From: an uncultured Nodularia sp.
GTDB taxonomy: Bacteria; Cyanobacteriota; Cyanobacteriia; Cyanobacteriales; Nostocaceae
Direction: 5' to 3'
Length of the DNA stretch: 64,000 nucleotides
Assembly (NCBI GenBank): GCA_903911355.1
Contig: CAIWDD010000105.1
Span: 1-64,000 of the forward strand
The translations under genes were made by a program, and so were the position numbers. Under the pieces are notes generated by a model. The model searched no databases and was not told where the DNA came from. It saw only the letters and a program-made list of their open reading frames with translations. Position 1 is the first letter of the stretch. Each line of letters begins with the position of its first letter. Shown here piece by piece: positions 1-8,216 of this stretch.

Positions 1-262
1 GATTGGGTGATTTTGCATCAAGCACCCAAGCAAATTTATTTTCTAACTTCAAAACATAATCAGGAATAAGATTTACCGGGCGTTTTTTACTACCAATTTT
101 TAAAAAAGGATGTTGTAATGTTTTACTACGAACTATATTTATTTCCCTATAACCAAGTGCTTTTAAAATAGGTAAAATAATTACTTCCCTAACACTATCT
201 TCTTTAAAATCTGGGTTGGATTTGAGACTGTGAAAGTTCAAGTCCCCAAAAATATTCTGCAT
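1..262 (-). CDS. HsdR N-terminal-like protein (partial, 3' end outside window)
   Basis: An open frame runs from ATG at 262 off the left edge (87 codons), preceded by a good ribosome site (AGGGAGGA, about 10 nt upstream). The peptide starts MQNIFGDLNFHSLKSNPDFK and contains SVREVIILPILKALGY, then RPVNLIPDYVLKLENKFAWVLDAKSPN. This is the pattern of the HSDR_N / type I restriction R-subunit N-terminal nuclease fold: the D of PDYVL and the DAKSP strand correspond to PD-(D/E)xK residues. Whether it is a full HsdR or a short standalone nuclease-like protein cannot be told because the rest lies outside the window. Confidence 0.6.
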   Translation of the reverse strand, partial: MQNIFGDLNFHSLKSNPDFKEDSVREVIILPILKALGYREINIVRSKTLQHPFLKIGSKKRPVNLIPDYVLKLENKFAWVLDAKSPN

Positions 263-421
263 TTTGATGTTTCCTCCCTATCAGGGTAGATGAAATTTTG
301 TATTGCTATACTTCTAAAATTTAAATAGAAGTTATGCTCGATTTTAGCAGCATTCAATTTCTAATTTGAACTCCCCTCCTAGCTCCCAGCGGAGGGGGTG
401 GGGTGCAATGACCCCAACCAA

Positions 422-1585
422 TTAAGCGAACTTGAGAGAGCGTAAACTTTGCACAGTAGAAATAACCTGCTGTGCGACTATATCCATCTGTTCAGCAGTG
501 TTAAATCGTCCCATCCCAAACCGCAGGGAAGCATAAGCTAATTTTTCCGAGTGTCCCAAAGCTGTCAGCACATGGGAAGGCGCTGTACTGGTGGAGGAAC
601 AAGCAGAACCAGAAGAAACCGCCATCACCGCTTGTAACCCTAACAATAACGCCGCACCATCTACCCCCTCAATACTAATATTCAAATTTCCCCCTAGTCG
701 CTGGGTGGGATGTCCGTTGAGGTGAATCCCCGACAACTGCGACAGCTGTTCCCATAACCTTTGTCTGAGTCCCCCCAGGCGTTGATTTTCTGTTGCTTGG
801 GAGGCGATCGCTATTTCCACAGCTTTACTAAAACCGACAATTTGCGGTGTATATAAAGTTCCCGAACGCATCCCCCGCTCATGTCCACCCCCATGTAGTT
901 GGGGTGCGAGTTTAACTCTAGGGTTACGTCTGCGGACATATAAAGCCCCAATCCCCTTGGGTCCATATACTTTATGTGCAGTCAGGGACATCAAATCAAC
1001 TTTCATCCCCTGGACATCCAAGGGAATTTTACCAATAGCTTGGGCTGCATCTGTATGAAAAATGATATTTCTTTCCCTACAAATTTCCCCAATTTCTGCC
1101 AAGGGTTGTAATACGCCTATTTCGTTATTAGCTGCCATGACTGATACTAAAATTGTATCAGGACGCAAGGCCTTTTCTAACTCAGTTAAATCAATTAAAC
1201 CATCTGGCTGCACAGGGAGAATGGTAATATCAAATCCCAAAGATTTTAAATAATGACAAGGGTCAAGCACCGCACTATGTTCTGTCGCTACGGTGACAAT
1301 ATGCTGACCCTTTTGAAAGTAAGCCTCACCTACACCTTTAATGGCTAAATTATTAGCTTCTGTAGCACCACTGGTAAATACGATTTCTTCAGGTGTAGCA
1401 TTAATAGCTGTGGCTAAAATTTCCCGTGCTTGTTTGACAGCTGCTTGCGCTTCCCAACCGTAAACATGACTAATACTAGATGGATTGCCAAAGTGTTCTG
1501 TAAAATAGGGCATCATGGCTGCTAATACCCGTTCATCTACAGGTGTAGTAGCGTGACAATCAAGATATATAGGACGGATAGACAT
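422..1585 (-). CDS. Cysteine desulfurase (IscS/NifS family)
   Basis: 387 aa, a PLP enzyme that takes sulfur from L-cysteine to a persulfide for Fe-S cluster and thiocofactor assembly in the cytoplasm. The fold-type-I pattern is clear: YLDCHATTPVDERV at the N-terminus, FTSGATEANNLAIKG, the PLP-lysine motif SLTAHKVYGPKGIGALY near residue 200, and the active-site cysteine loop SSGSACSSTSTAPSHVL near residue 325. Length is normal. It is downstream of the peroxiredoxin gene on the same strand, separated by an inverted repeat, so co-transcription is uncertain. No iscU or nif genes are next to it, so the housekeeping IscS role is more likely than a nitrogenase-dedicated NifS. Confidence 0.93.
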   Translation of the reverse strand: MSIRPIYLDCHATTPVDERVLAAMMPYFTEHFGNPSSISHVYGWEAQAAVKQAREILATAINATPEEIVFTSGATEANNLAIKGVGEAYFQKGQHIVTVATEHSAVLDPCHYLKSLGFDITILPVQPDGLIDLTELEKALRPDTILVSVMAANNEIGVLQPLAEIGEICRERNIIFHTDAAQAIGKIPLDVQGMKVDLMSLTAHKVYGPKGIGALYVRRRNPRVKLAPQLHGGGHERGMRSGTLYTPQIVGFSKAVEIAIASQATENQRLGGLRQRLWEQLSQLSGIHLNGHPTQRLGGNLNISIEGVDGAALLLGLQAVMAVSSGSACSSTSTAPSHVLTALGHSEKLAYASLRFGMGRFNTAEQMDIVAQQVISTVQSLRSLKFA

Positions 1586-1658
1586 AAACTAACTGCTTTG
1601 ACTGAGTTTTTTTTCAATAGTTATAATTTTGTCATTTCCTCCTCCTTCCTTAATCCCA

Positions 1659-1722
1659 AGCTCCCTGACTTCTGGTGTATATGCTCGCTGAGTTTGGAGT
1701 TTATAAAAGAAGTCGGGGAGCT
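1659..1722. terminator. Inverted repeat, likely terminator after the peroxiredoxin gene
   Basis: Arms AGCTCCCTGACTTCT (1659-1673) and AGAAGTCGGGGAGCT (1708-1722) pair with one mismatch around a 34-nt loop. The right arm touches the peroxiredoxin stop codon. The same arm sequence forms a tight palindrome at 41285-41319, so this belongs to a dispersed repeat family. Confidence 0.5.
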
Positions 1723-2198
1723 CAAAGCGCTAATTCCCGTAACTTAGTTAATACTGCTTGTCCATGACCTTTAGTTTTAACATTGGGCCAAGTATAAGCA
1801 ATTATCCCATCTGGTGAGATGAGAAATGTTGACCGGGCTACACCCATATATTCTTTACCCATGAATTTCTTTAACCGCCAAGCGCCATAGGCTTCTATCA
1901 CCTGGTGTTCAGGGTCACTTAACAGGGTGATAGCTAAATTATGTTTGTCAATAAATTTACAATGAGCTTTTGTGGAATCTGGACTTACACCTAATATCTT
2001 ACCTCCCAGTTGGCTGAACTCGGCAGACAACTCTGTAAAGTCCTTGGCTTCAGTGGTACAGCCAGGGGTATCATCTTTGGGGTAAAAATACAATATAACC
2101 CACTGACCGGGAAAATCACCCAGGCTAACGGTATGATTATCTTGGTCAGGGATGGAGAAATTAGGCGCGAGTTGTCCGGTTTGGGGAATGTCACTCAT
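1722..2198 (-). CDS. bcp: Peroxiredoxin, PrxQ/Bcp type
   Basis: 158 aa thiol peroxidase that reduces hydrogen peroxide and organic hydroperoxides with electrons from thioredoxin. The thioredoxin-fold Prx signature YPKDDTPGCTTEAKDF puts the peroxidatic cysteine at Cys47. The position five residues later, where E. coli Bcp has its resolving cysteine, is Lys52. The only other cysteine is Cys80 in STKAHCKF, which fits the PrxQ subtype with a distal resolving cysteine in helix 3. No signal peptide, so cytoplasmic or thylakoid-associated. Divergent from the Rieske gene with 170 bp between. Confidence 0.92.
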   Translation of the reverse strand: MSDIPQTGQLAPNFSIPDQDNHTVSLGDFPGQWVILYFYPKDDTPGCTTEAKDFTELSAEFSQLGGKILGVSPDSTKAHCKFIDKHNLAITLLSDPEHQVIEAYGAWRLKKFMGKEYMGVARSTFLISPDGIIAYTWPNVKTKGHGQAVLTKLRELAL

Positions 2199-2371
2199 TA
2201 TGTATTAGTAGATAGCCATCTGATCAAAATTTTACCTGTATGAGGGGAGGTGACAAATAGCCACAGGGAATTTTTTCATCTCCTGTGACAATATCTTAGT
2301 AAGTGGCTTTGGCGAAAAGAGCGCCTGAGCGTCAGATTTTCCACCCAACTTAAACACCACCATCATCAACA

Positions 2372-3706
2372 ATGCCATCTGAATTTAACTTTTTCCAACA
2401 GTGGTATCCCCTCTCACCAGTAGAAGATATTGACCCTCAACGACCAACACCAGTCACTCTGTTAGGAATTCGTTTAGTTATCTGGAAGCCTAAGTCATCT
2501 GAGACTTACCGGGTATTTTTAGACCAATGTCCCCACCGCCTCGCTCCTTTGAGTGAAGGACGTGTTGAGGAGAAAACTGGTAATTTAATGTGTAGTTATC
2601 ATGGTTGGGAATTTGATTTTCAAGGGGTTTGTACTCACATTCCCCAAGGGGAAAACCCAGAAATTGTGACTAAAAATCAAAAGAATTACTGTGTAATTTC
2701 ACTACCAGTTCGCCAGGCTAATGATTTACTTTGGGTTTGGCCTGATGGGAACTCAGCAGCACAAGCGGCCAATACGCCCCTACCCCTGTCACCTCAAATA
2801 GATGCTAATAAAGGGTTTGTGTGGTCATCTTATGTGCGAGATTTAGAATATGATTGGCAAACTTTAGTGGAAAATGTCGCAGATCCTAGTCATGTCCCTT
2901 TTACTCATCATGGGGTACAGGGTAAAAGAGAAAATGCCGTACCCATATCTATGGAGGTTGTACAATCCACTTCAAAGTTAATTGAAACAGTGATTAATAG
3001 AGGTATGAAAACTACAATCACCTTTGTACCTCCTTGTCGTTTGGAGTATGCCATTAGTTTAGGGGACTCTGGGGAGAAAAAACTGGGACTTGTCACATAC
3101 TGCATTCCTGTATCTCCAGGTAAGTCCAGAATTGTCGCCCAATTTACCCGCAACTTTGCTAAAACACTCCACCATATTATACCGCGGTGGTGGACTCATG
3201 TCAACACCCGTAATCTGGTACTGGATGGAGATATGATTATTTTACACCAGCAAGAAAAGTTTCTGCAAGACAAACAAGCATCTGCAAGCTGGAAGAGTAT
3301 CTATAAACTAGCTACAGGTGCAGACCGTTTGGTAATTGAGTTTCGTAATTGGTTTGATCAGTATTGTGGCGGTCAGCTACCTTGGGAAGAGGTAGGAATT
3401 AGGATCACACCCACCCCCATTAATGATCACCGTGCTGTATTACTTGATCGCTATTCACAACACACTCGGCATTGTCACAGTTGTCGTAACGCTCTTAAGG
3501 TTATACAACGCTTACAAGTGGGATTATTAGTATATAGTATAACTACTATTGCTGGAGTTGCTTTACTTCCTGATGCCCTGAGAATTAAGTTGGGTTTGCC
3601 CTTAGTAATCACAGCAGCTTTAAGTATGGTTGGTTACTCCTGGCTGAAATTCCAGTTAGTCCCTCAGTTCTACTTTGTAGACTATATCCATCCCCAAAAG
3701 CAATAG
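2372..3706 (+). CDS. Rieske oxygenase, pheophorbide a oxygenase (PaO)-like
   Basis: 444 aa. The N-terminal Rieske [2Fe-2S] motif is CPHRLAPLSEG...CSYHGWEFD (CxH-x16/17-CxxH, residues about 47-73). The mononuclear iron motif ENVADPSHVPFTHHG follows near residue 165. The C-terminus carries HTRHCHSCRNAL, the CxxC element typical of the PaO/Tic55/chlorophyllide a oxygenase family, then two hydrophobic segments (about 385-430) that would anchor it in membrane. The substrate of cyanobacterial members is not settled; a tetrapyrrole is plausible from the family but is inference. Start ATG 2372 fits the family start (SEFNFFQQWYPLSPVEDIDP). Confidence 0.85.
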   Translation: MPSEFNFFQQWYPLSPVEDIDPQRPTPVTLLGIRLVIWKPKSSETYRVFLDQCPHRLAPLSEGRVEEKTGNLMCSYHGWEFDFQGVCTHIPQGENPEIVTKNQKNYCVISLPVRQANDLLWVWPDGNSAAQAANTPLPLSPQIDANKGFVWSSYVRDLEYDWQTLVENVADPSHVPFTHHGVQGKRENAVPISMEVVQSTSKLIETVINRGMKTTITFVPPCRLEYAISLGDSGEKKLGLVTYCIPVSPGKSRIVAQFTRNFAKTLHHIIPRWWTHVNTRNLVLDGDMIILHQQEKFLQDKQASASWKSIYKLATGADRLVIEFRNWFDQYCGGQLPWEEVGIRITPTPINDHRAVLLDRYSQHTRHCHSCRNALKVIQRLQVGLLVYSITTIAGVALLPDALRIKLGLPLVITAALSMVGYSWLKFQLVPQFYFVDYIHPQKQ

Positions 3707-3735
3707 TTGACCGTAATTATATATAAACTTAACAT

Positions 3736-4578
3736 ATGCGACGTGATTTTAGTAACCGCCATGAGTTAATAGCCTACCTAGAGGAACAATTCCCCCATGC
3801 AGCCCAAAGGGATGGTCATGTGAGTGAAACCGTGGGAGGGCGTAAAGCTGCACAGAAATTACTAGAACAAGTAAACCCGGTAACCTACGCGAAAACACGT
3901 AATTTTTTAAATGGGGCTGTCACCAGACTTTCACCCTATATTCGTTATGGAGTGTTAAGCTTGGGCGAGGTGCGGGATTATGTGTTAGCAAAAGTACAAG
4001 ACCCCAAAGATGGGACTAAGCTAATTAATGAATTGGCTTGGCGTGACTATTGGCAGAGATTGTATATGAAACTAGGCGATCGCATATGGCAAGACCAAGA
4101 AGAATATAAAACTGGGTACACCCCAACAGACTACGCCCCCAACTTACCAGCAGACATCACCCAAAGCCAAACAGGAATGGTGTGTATAGATAGCTTTAGC
4201 CAGGAATTACGCTCAACCGGCTACTTACACAACCATATGCGGATGTGGCTAGCCGCCTATATTGTCCATTGGCGGCGCATTCGTTGGCAAGCCGGAGCCG
4301 AATGGTTTTTACAACACTTGTTAGATGGTGACCCAGCTAGTAATAACATGTCATGGCAATGGGTAGCCAGCACCTTTAGCCATAAACCCTATTTTTTCAA
4401 CCGTGAAAACTTAGAACGCTATACCAAAGGTGTTTATTGTCGCCAGTGTAACCTTCATGGTCATTGTGACTTGGAAGGTAGCTATGAACAATTAGAAAAG
4501 AGACTGTTTCCCCGGGGTAAATTTACCAAAAACCCCAATAGTCAAAGTTGGCAACAAGGCAAAAAAAGTAAAAAATGA
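3736..4578 (+). CDS. Photolyase/cryptochrome FAD-binding domain protein
   Basis: 280 aa consisting only of the C-terminal helical FAD domain of the DNA photolyase/cryptochrome family. Recognisable blocks are TRLSPYIRYGVLSLGEVRDYV, NELAWRDYW, STGYLHNHMRMWLAAY and DGDPASNNMSWQWVASTFSHKPYFFNRENLERYT, which line the FAD and active-site pocket. The usual N-terminal alpha/beta antenna domain is absent here but is encoded by the next gene, which overlaps by 4 nt (ATGA). The C-terminus has CRQCNLHGHC, a possible CxxC...C metal or Fe-S site that deserves attention. Possible roles are light-dependent DNA repair or photoreception. Confidence 0.85.
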   Translation: MRRDFSNRHELIAYLEEQFPHAAQRDGHVSETVGGRKAAQKLLEQVNPVTYAKTRNFLNGAVTRLSPYIRYGVLSLGEVRDYVLAKVQDPKDGTKLINELAWRDYWQRLYMKLGDRIWQDQEEYKTGYTPTDYAPNLPADITQSQTGMVCIDSFSQELRSTGYLHNHMRMWLAAYIVHWRRIRWQAGAEWFLQHLLDGDPASNNMSWQWVASTFSHKPYFFNRENLERYTKGVYCRQCNLHGHCDLEGSYEQLEKRLFPRGKFTKNPNSQSWQQGKKSKK

Positions 4579-4991
4579 GTCAAACAATAGTTTGGGTACA
4601 TGGGGACTCACTGAGTCCACAAACCGGAGCATTACAACAATACCCCCATGCTCCAGCCATCTGGGTATGGGATGATGCCTTAATTGAAGAATGGCAACTC
4701 AGCCTCAAACGGATCACATTTATTTATGAATGCCTATTAGAGCTCCCAGTCACCATTCGCCGTGGTAACGTAGCCCAAGAAATTGTAGCATTTGCCCAAG
4801 AACATCATGGCGATGTAGTAGCCACAGCAGCCAGTCCCAGCCCCAGATTTAAGCATATTTGCCACCAAATAGAAACATCATTAACTTTAGAAGTCTGGGA
4901 AACAGAACCATTCTTAGAATACGATGGCTATATAGACCTGAAAAGATTCTCCCGGTATTGGAAAGTAGCAGAACAACAGCTTTTTGAGTGA
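4575..4991 (+). CDS. Photolyase N-terminal (alpha/beta, antenna-type) domain protein
   Basis: 138 aa. The pattern IVWVHGDSLSPQTGAL, then RRGNVAQEIVAFAQEHHGD and VVATAASPSPRFKHICHQIET matches the Rossmann-like N-terminal domain of photolyases. Its start ATG overlaps the stop of the FAD-domain gene, so the two are translationally coupled. I infer that they form a two-subunit photolyase-like protein with the domain order reversed relative to the single-chain enzyme. Confidence 0.7.
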   Translation: MSQTIVWVHGDSLSPQTGALQQYPHAPAIWVWDDALIEEWQLSLKRITFIYECLLELPVTIRRGNVAQEIVAFAQEHHGDVVATAASPSPRFKHICHQIETSLTLEVWETEPFLEYDGYIDLKRFSRYWKVAEQQLFE

Positions 4992-5051
4992 ACTTACCCT
5001 TTGCGCCCCTTTGCGCCCCTTTGCGTTTAAATATTTGCCCCATCAGAAAAA

Positions 5052-6446
5052 ATGCCAAAAACACTTGCTGAAGCTCAAAATCTACTTTCCGACCTCATCA
5101 CCCGCTACTCATACCGAGTAGACTATTTACTGATTCGCCTAGAGCAAGCAGAAGGAACCGACATTTTGTTGCGCGGTGACAAAATAGAAACCCTCAGCGA
5201 AAGCATTTCTATAGGCGGACATATTCGAGCTTGTTATAAAGGTGGCTGGGGTTTCAGTAGTTTTAATGAGTTAGGGACAATTAAAGAACGCATGGAAGAA
5301 GCGATCGCAGCTGCTCAGATGATAGGTGATGAAAAAACTATACTAGCCCCCATTGAAGCAGTACAAGCAGTATGCCAGCTACCCCTGACCGGGAGTGACC
5401 CCCGTCAAATTCCCATTGGGCAGAAAAAAGAACTGTGCGATCGCTATACTGATGTCTTAAAAAGCTTTGATCATCGCATTACCAACACTTCAGTCCGCTA
5501 TGCTGACAGCGCGCAAAAAGTGATTATTGCTACCTCAGAAGGAACTCTGATCGAGCAATCTTGGGTAGATATGGAAATGCGGTTTGCCGCCACAGCCAGA
5601 AACGGCGCTACTCTGCAAACAGGTAGGGAAACTACCGGTTCTCGCCAGGCTTACGAAGATTTAACTGCCTTTGATGAACAAGTTAAAAGTGCCGCCCAAA
5701 GAGCCGTTGCTGCCTTAACTCTACCATCAGTAAAAGGCAATACCTACACAGTGGTCATTGACCCAGTGCTGACAGGTTTATTTGTTCACGAAGCCTTTGG
5801 ACATCTTTCTGAAGCCGATATGGCTTACGAAAACCCAGACCTATTGGAAGTCATGAGCATGGGACGGCGGTTTGGGCCAGAAGAACTACAAATTTTTGAT
5901 GGTGCCGCTCCCCTAGGGCATCGTGGTAGCTATTTGTATGATGATGAAGGTACACCTAGTACAACTACGCAACTGATTCAAGATGGTATTTTGGTAGGAC
6001 GTTTACATTCTCGTGAAACCGCCGGGAAGTTAGAAGAAGCCCCCACCGGTAATGCTCGTTGTCTTAATTATCAGTTTAACCCCATTGTGCGGATGACTAA
6101 CACCTGGATTGCCCGGGGAAAAACCCCAGTTGCAGATTTATTTACTGATCTCAAACAAGGTGTATATGCCCGTAACTGGCTAGGTGGTATGACCAACGGG
6201 GAAATGTTCACCTTTACTGCAGGAGAAGCGTGGATGATTAGAAACGGTAAACTAGCCGAACCCGTCAGGGATGTGACACTTTCGGGTAACGTTTTCCAAA
6301 CCCTGGCGGATATTGAATCCCTGGGTGATGACTTTTATTGGGATGAGTCTGGTGGTTGCGGTAAAGGTGGACAGAATGGCTTACCTGTTGGTTGTGGTGG
6401 TCCGAGTCTGCGAATTCGCGATGTGGTAGTTGGAGGGGAAACCTAA
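5052..6446 (+). CDS. tldD: Metalloprotease TldD
   Basis: 464 aa. This is the catalytic subunit of the TldD/TldE (PmbA) heterodimeric zinc peptidase that degrades unfolded or leader peptides in the cytoplasm. The zinc site is HEAFGH at residues 246-251 (HExxxH), followed by SEADM. The C-terminal glycine/cysteine-rich end GGCGKGGQNGLPVGCGGPSLRI is typical of the family. The partner PmbA/TldE lies in the same window at 26.0-27.3 kb. The start follows a short intergenic gap with the repeated phrase ccctttgcgcc. Confidence 0.93.
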   Translation: MPKTLAEAQNLLSDLITRYSYRVDYLLIRLEQAEGTDILLRGDKIETLSESISIGGHIRACYKGGWGFSSFNELGTIKERMEEAIAAAQMIGDEKTILAPIEAVQAVCQLPLTGSDPRQIPIGQKKELCDRYTDVLKSFDHRITNTSVRYADSAQKVIIATSEGTLIEQSWVDMEMRFAATARNGATLQTGRETTGSRQAYEDLTAFDEQVKSAAQRAVAALTLPSVKGNTYTVVIDPVLTGLFVHEAFGHLSEADMAYENPDLLEVMSMGRRFGPEELQIFDGAAPLGHRGSYLYDDEGTPSTTTQLIQDGILVGRLHSRETAGKLEEAPTGNARCLNYQFNPIVRMTNTWIARGKTPVADLFTDLKQGVYARNWLGGMTNGEMFTFTAGEAWMIRNGKLAEPVRDVTLSGNVFQTLADIESLGDDFYWDESGGCGKGGQNGLPVGCGGPSLRIRDVVVGGET

Positions 6447-6474
6447 AGCTCCACCTCCCCTAAACTCGCCACTG

Positions 6475-7839
6475 TTAATTTGATTCTTCTGAATTAGAGT
6501 TTGTTCTTTCCTCTCGCACTTGGCGCAACTGTTGTATTAATTTTTCACTAGATTCTAGAGTGGAAGACAGCGAACTATTATTAGGTTCGGGTGTAGTCTT
6601 GGCAGTAACAGCCTGTGCAGGTGCTGACTGCTCATTGGGGACTCGCAGTTCCGGTAATGGTTTGACGGTAGTTGCAGCAGTGTTACCGTCTTTTTTGAAA
6701 CTGAGATTGAATGGATAAATGCTGACTTGTTGATCTCCTTGAGGAGACTTAGTAGCAAAATATTCTCTGGCCTTTGATTGCAACTCAGCAGAAACTAATC
6801 CCTTGGGGAATTTAATATCTAAAACCTGCCCTTCAGTACCCACCACTAAGAAACCCCACACTGTGCCTTCAAGCCGGGGCTGATTGACGGCAATGGTGTC
6901 GCGGATAACTGGTTTTTGTTGGGAATTGGGGTAGTCTTGCTGAATTTGCTCTCTGATATCCTGATGTGAGTTCAAGTGGGCGATCGCGCCTCGCGCAGTG
7001 CCGGAGTCCATCGCCCCCCGGTCTGCATTTACTTTCTCCGCAGGGGACTCTGGTTTTGTGTCCCTAGATTCCGACTGCAAGGGAGTGCTTTGATGACTCG
7101 GTTGCTCAGGTTGTTGTCGGCTTTCCTGAAGACGAGCTATGAGGGCTTGATTGGGACGACTTTCACCGGCATTATTCACTGCTGCGGTGGTAGGGCGGGT
7201 ATTTGGTAAATCCCCTGGTACTGGAGATGGAGTTAGTTTTGGCAATCCTTCTACAGCTATTGGTTTCACTGCCACTTGTATTTCGCTGTGATTAAAAGTT
7301 CGCGTAGAAGGGGTGAATTTTTGAGCGGCTGCATTAAAATTAGAGGTAAATCGATATTGCTCTCCAGAAAACTCAGATTCCACCCTAGGGGCTGGTATAG
7401 GTGTAGCAGTCCTCTGGGGCGAGGAAACATTCGGATTAGGAGCAGGAACAACCTGATAGTTCAGTGTTGTCCTCATTGGCGGCGATACAGGCTGTATATC
7501 AGCAGATAATGGTGACGGCGGCATAGTTCTGGACATATCCAGATTCGGAGGCAGAAGTGGCGGTCTTGGAGCTAGTGACCATTCTGCAGGTAGTGACTGT
7601 GGGGATGTTTCAGGCGGTATTTTGGGATTTTCTGGCAGACGCCCTTGATCAGCTTGGCTTAATTCCAAGATACCAACTGATTTGGCTACTTCTGATGGTT
7701 GAGATGAATTAGAATCTACAGGCATCAATGGTACAATCAACGCAATAGCACCGTGGATGCCAAGAGAGGCTATTACTGCTATCCCAGTTGGTCGGCTGAG
7801 AATTTCCGGTATATTTTTTAGGAGGGAGACGTAGGACAT
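6475..7839 (-). CDS. Membrane-anchored proline-rich protein, TonB-like architecture
   Basis: 454 aa. Residues about 18-38 form one transmembrane segment (GIAVIASLGIHGAIALIVPL), followed by a long Pro/Ser/Gln-rich, low-complexity periplasmic stretch (about 45-310). A compact C-terminal region then follows (VWGFLVVGTEGQVLDIKFPKG ... LQSKAREYF ... IYPFNLSFKK). The order anchor, proline-rich spacer, small C-terminal domain is that of TonB-type proteins, but I do not see a convincing TonB YP motif, so function is left open. Transcribed toward the end of tldD (convergent). Confidence 0.5.
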   Translation of the reverse strand: MSYVSLLKNIPEILSRPTGIAVIASLGIHGAIALIVPLMPVDSNSSQPSEVAKSVGILELSQADQGRLPENPKIPPETSPQSLPAEWSLAPRPPLLPPNLDMSRTMPPSPLSADIQPVSPPMRTTLNYQVVPAPNPNVSSPQRTATPIPAPRVESEFSGEQYRFTSNFNAAAQKFTPSTRTFNHSEIQVAVKPIAVEGLPKLTPSPVPGDLPNTRPTTAAVNNAGESRPNQALIARLQESRQQPEQPSHQSTPLQSESRDTKPESPAEKVNADRGAMDSGTARGAIAHLNSHQDIREQIQQDYPNSQQKPVIRDTIAVNQPRLEGTVWGFLVVGTEGQVLDIKFPKGLVSAELQSKAREYFATKSPQGDQQVSIYPFNLSFKKDGNTAATTVKPLPELRVPNEQSAPAQAVTAKTTPEPNNSSLSSTLESSEKLIQQLRQVREERTNSNSEESN

Positions 7840-8216
7840 AGCTGTTATCGTTCACTCGGCTGGGTTGCGGTTGACTAGCAAAGCAATTTTATCTTAACTA
7901 CAAGAGATGCATCCTGCTCAAAATCATGACTTCCTATGCTGGGACTCAAAATGTCGCAATAGGGTGGTTTTCAAGTTTCTAACTTTTCCATGAGACCGGG
8001 GACAATCACCATTACTGAACTGCAATTTTTATGAGGAGTTGCACAATATGGACACTGAATCTAAGGTAGTTGCCACTGGTCGCTATGGCATCAGGCTAAA
8101 TATATAACTATATCTATTGCAGTTGCTGGTCTGATTAGCCAACTATCTTAGCTTGATTTACGTTCTTTTGGCAGGGGAATTTATAAATTACGCCTAGGCT
8201 TTATCATTATAGCACA
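7840..8216. other. Intergenic region between two - strand genes
   Basis: 377 bp holding the promoter side of the TonB-like gene and the end of the antiporter gene. A 19-codon ORF (8048-8107, +) follows a GAGGAG-like site, but nothing supports it beyond that. I see no clear promoter, terminator or repeat. Confidence 0.4.

Noticed and set aside
8048..8107. 19-codon ORF behind a GAGGAG-like site
   Set aside because: Too short, no conservation evidence and no context.
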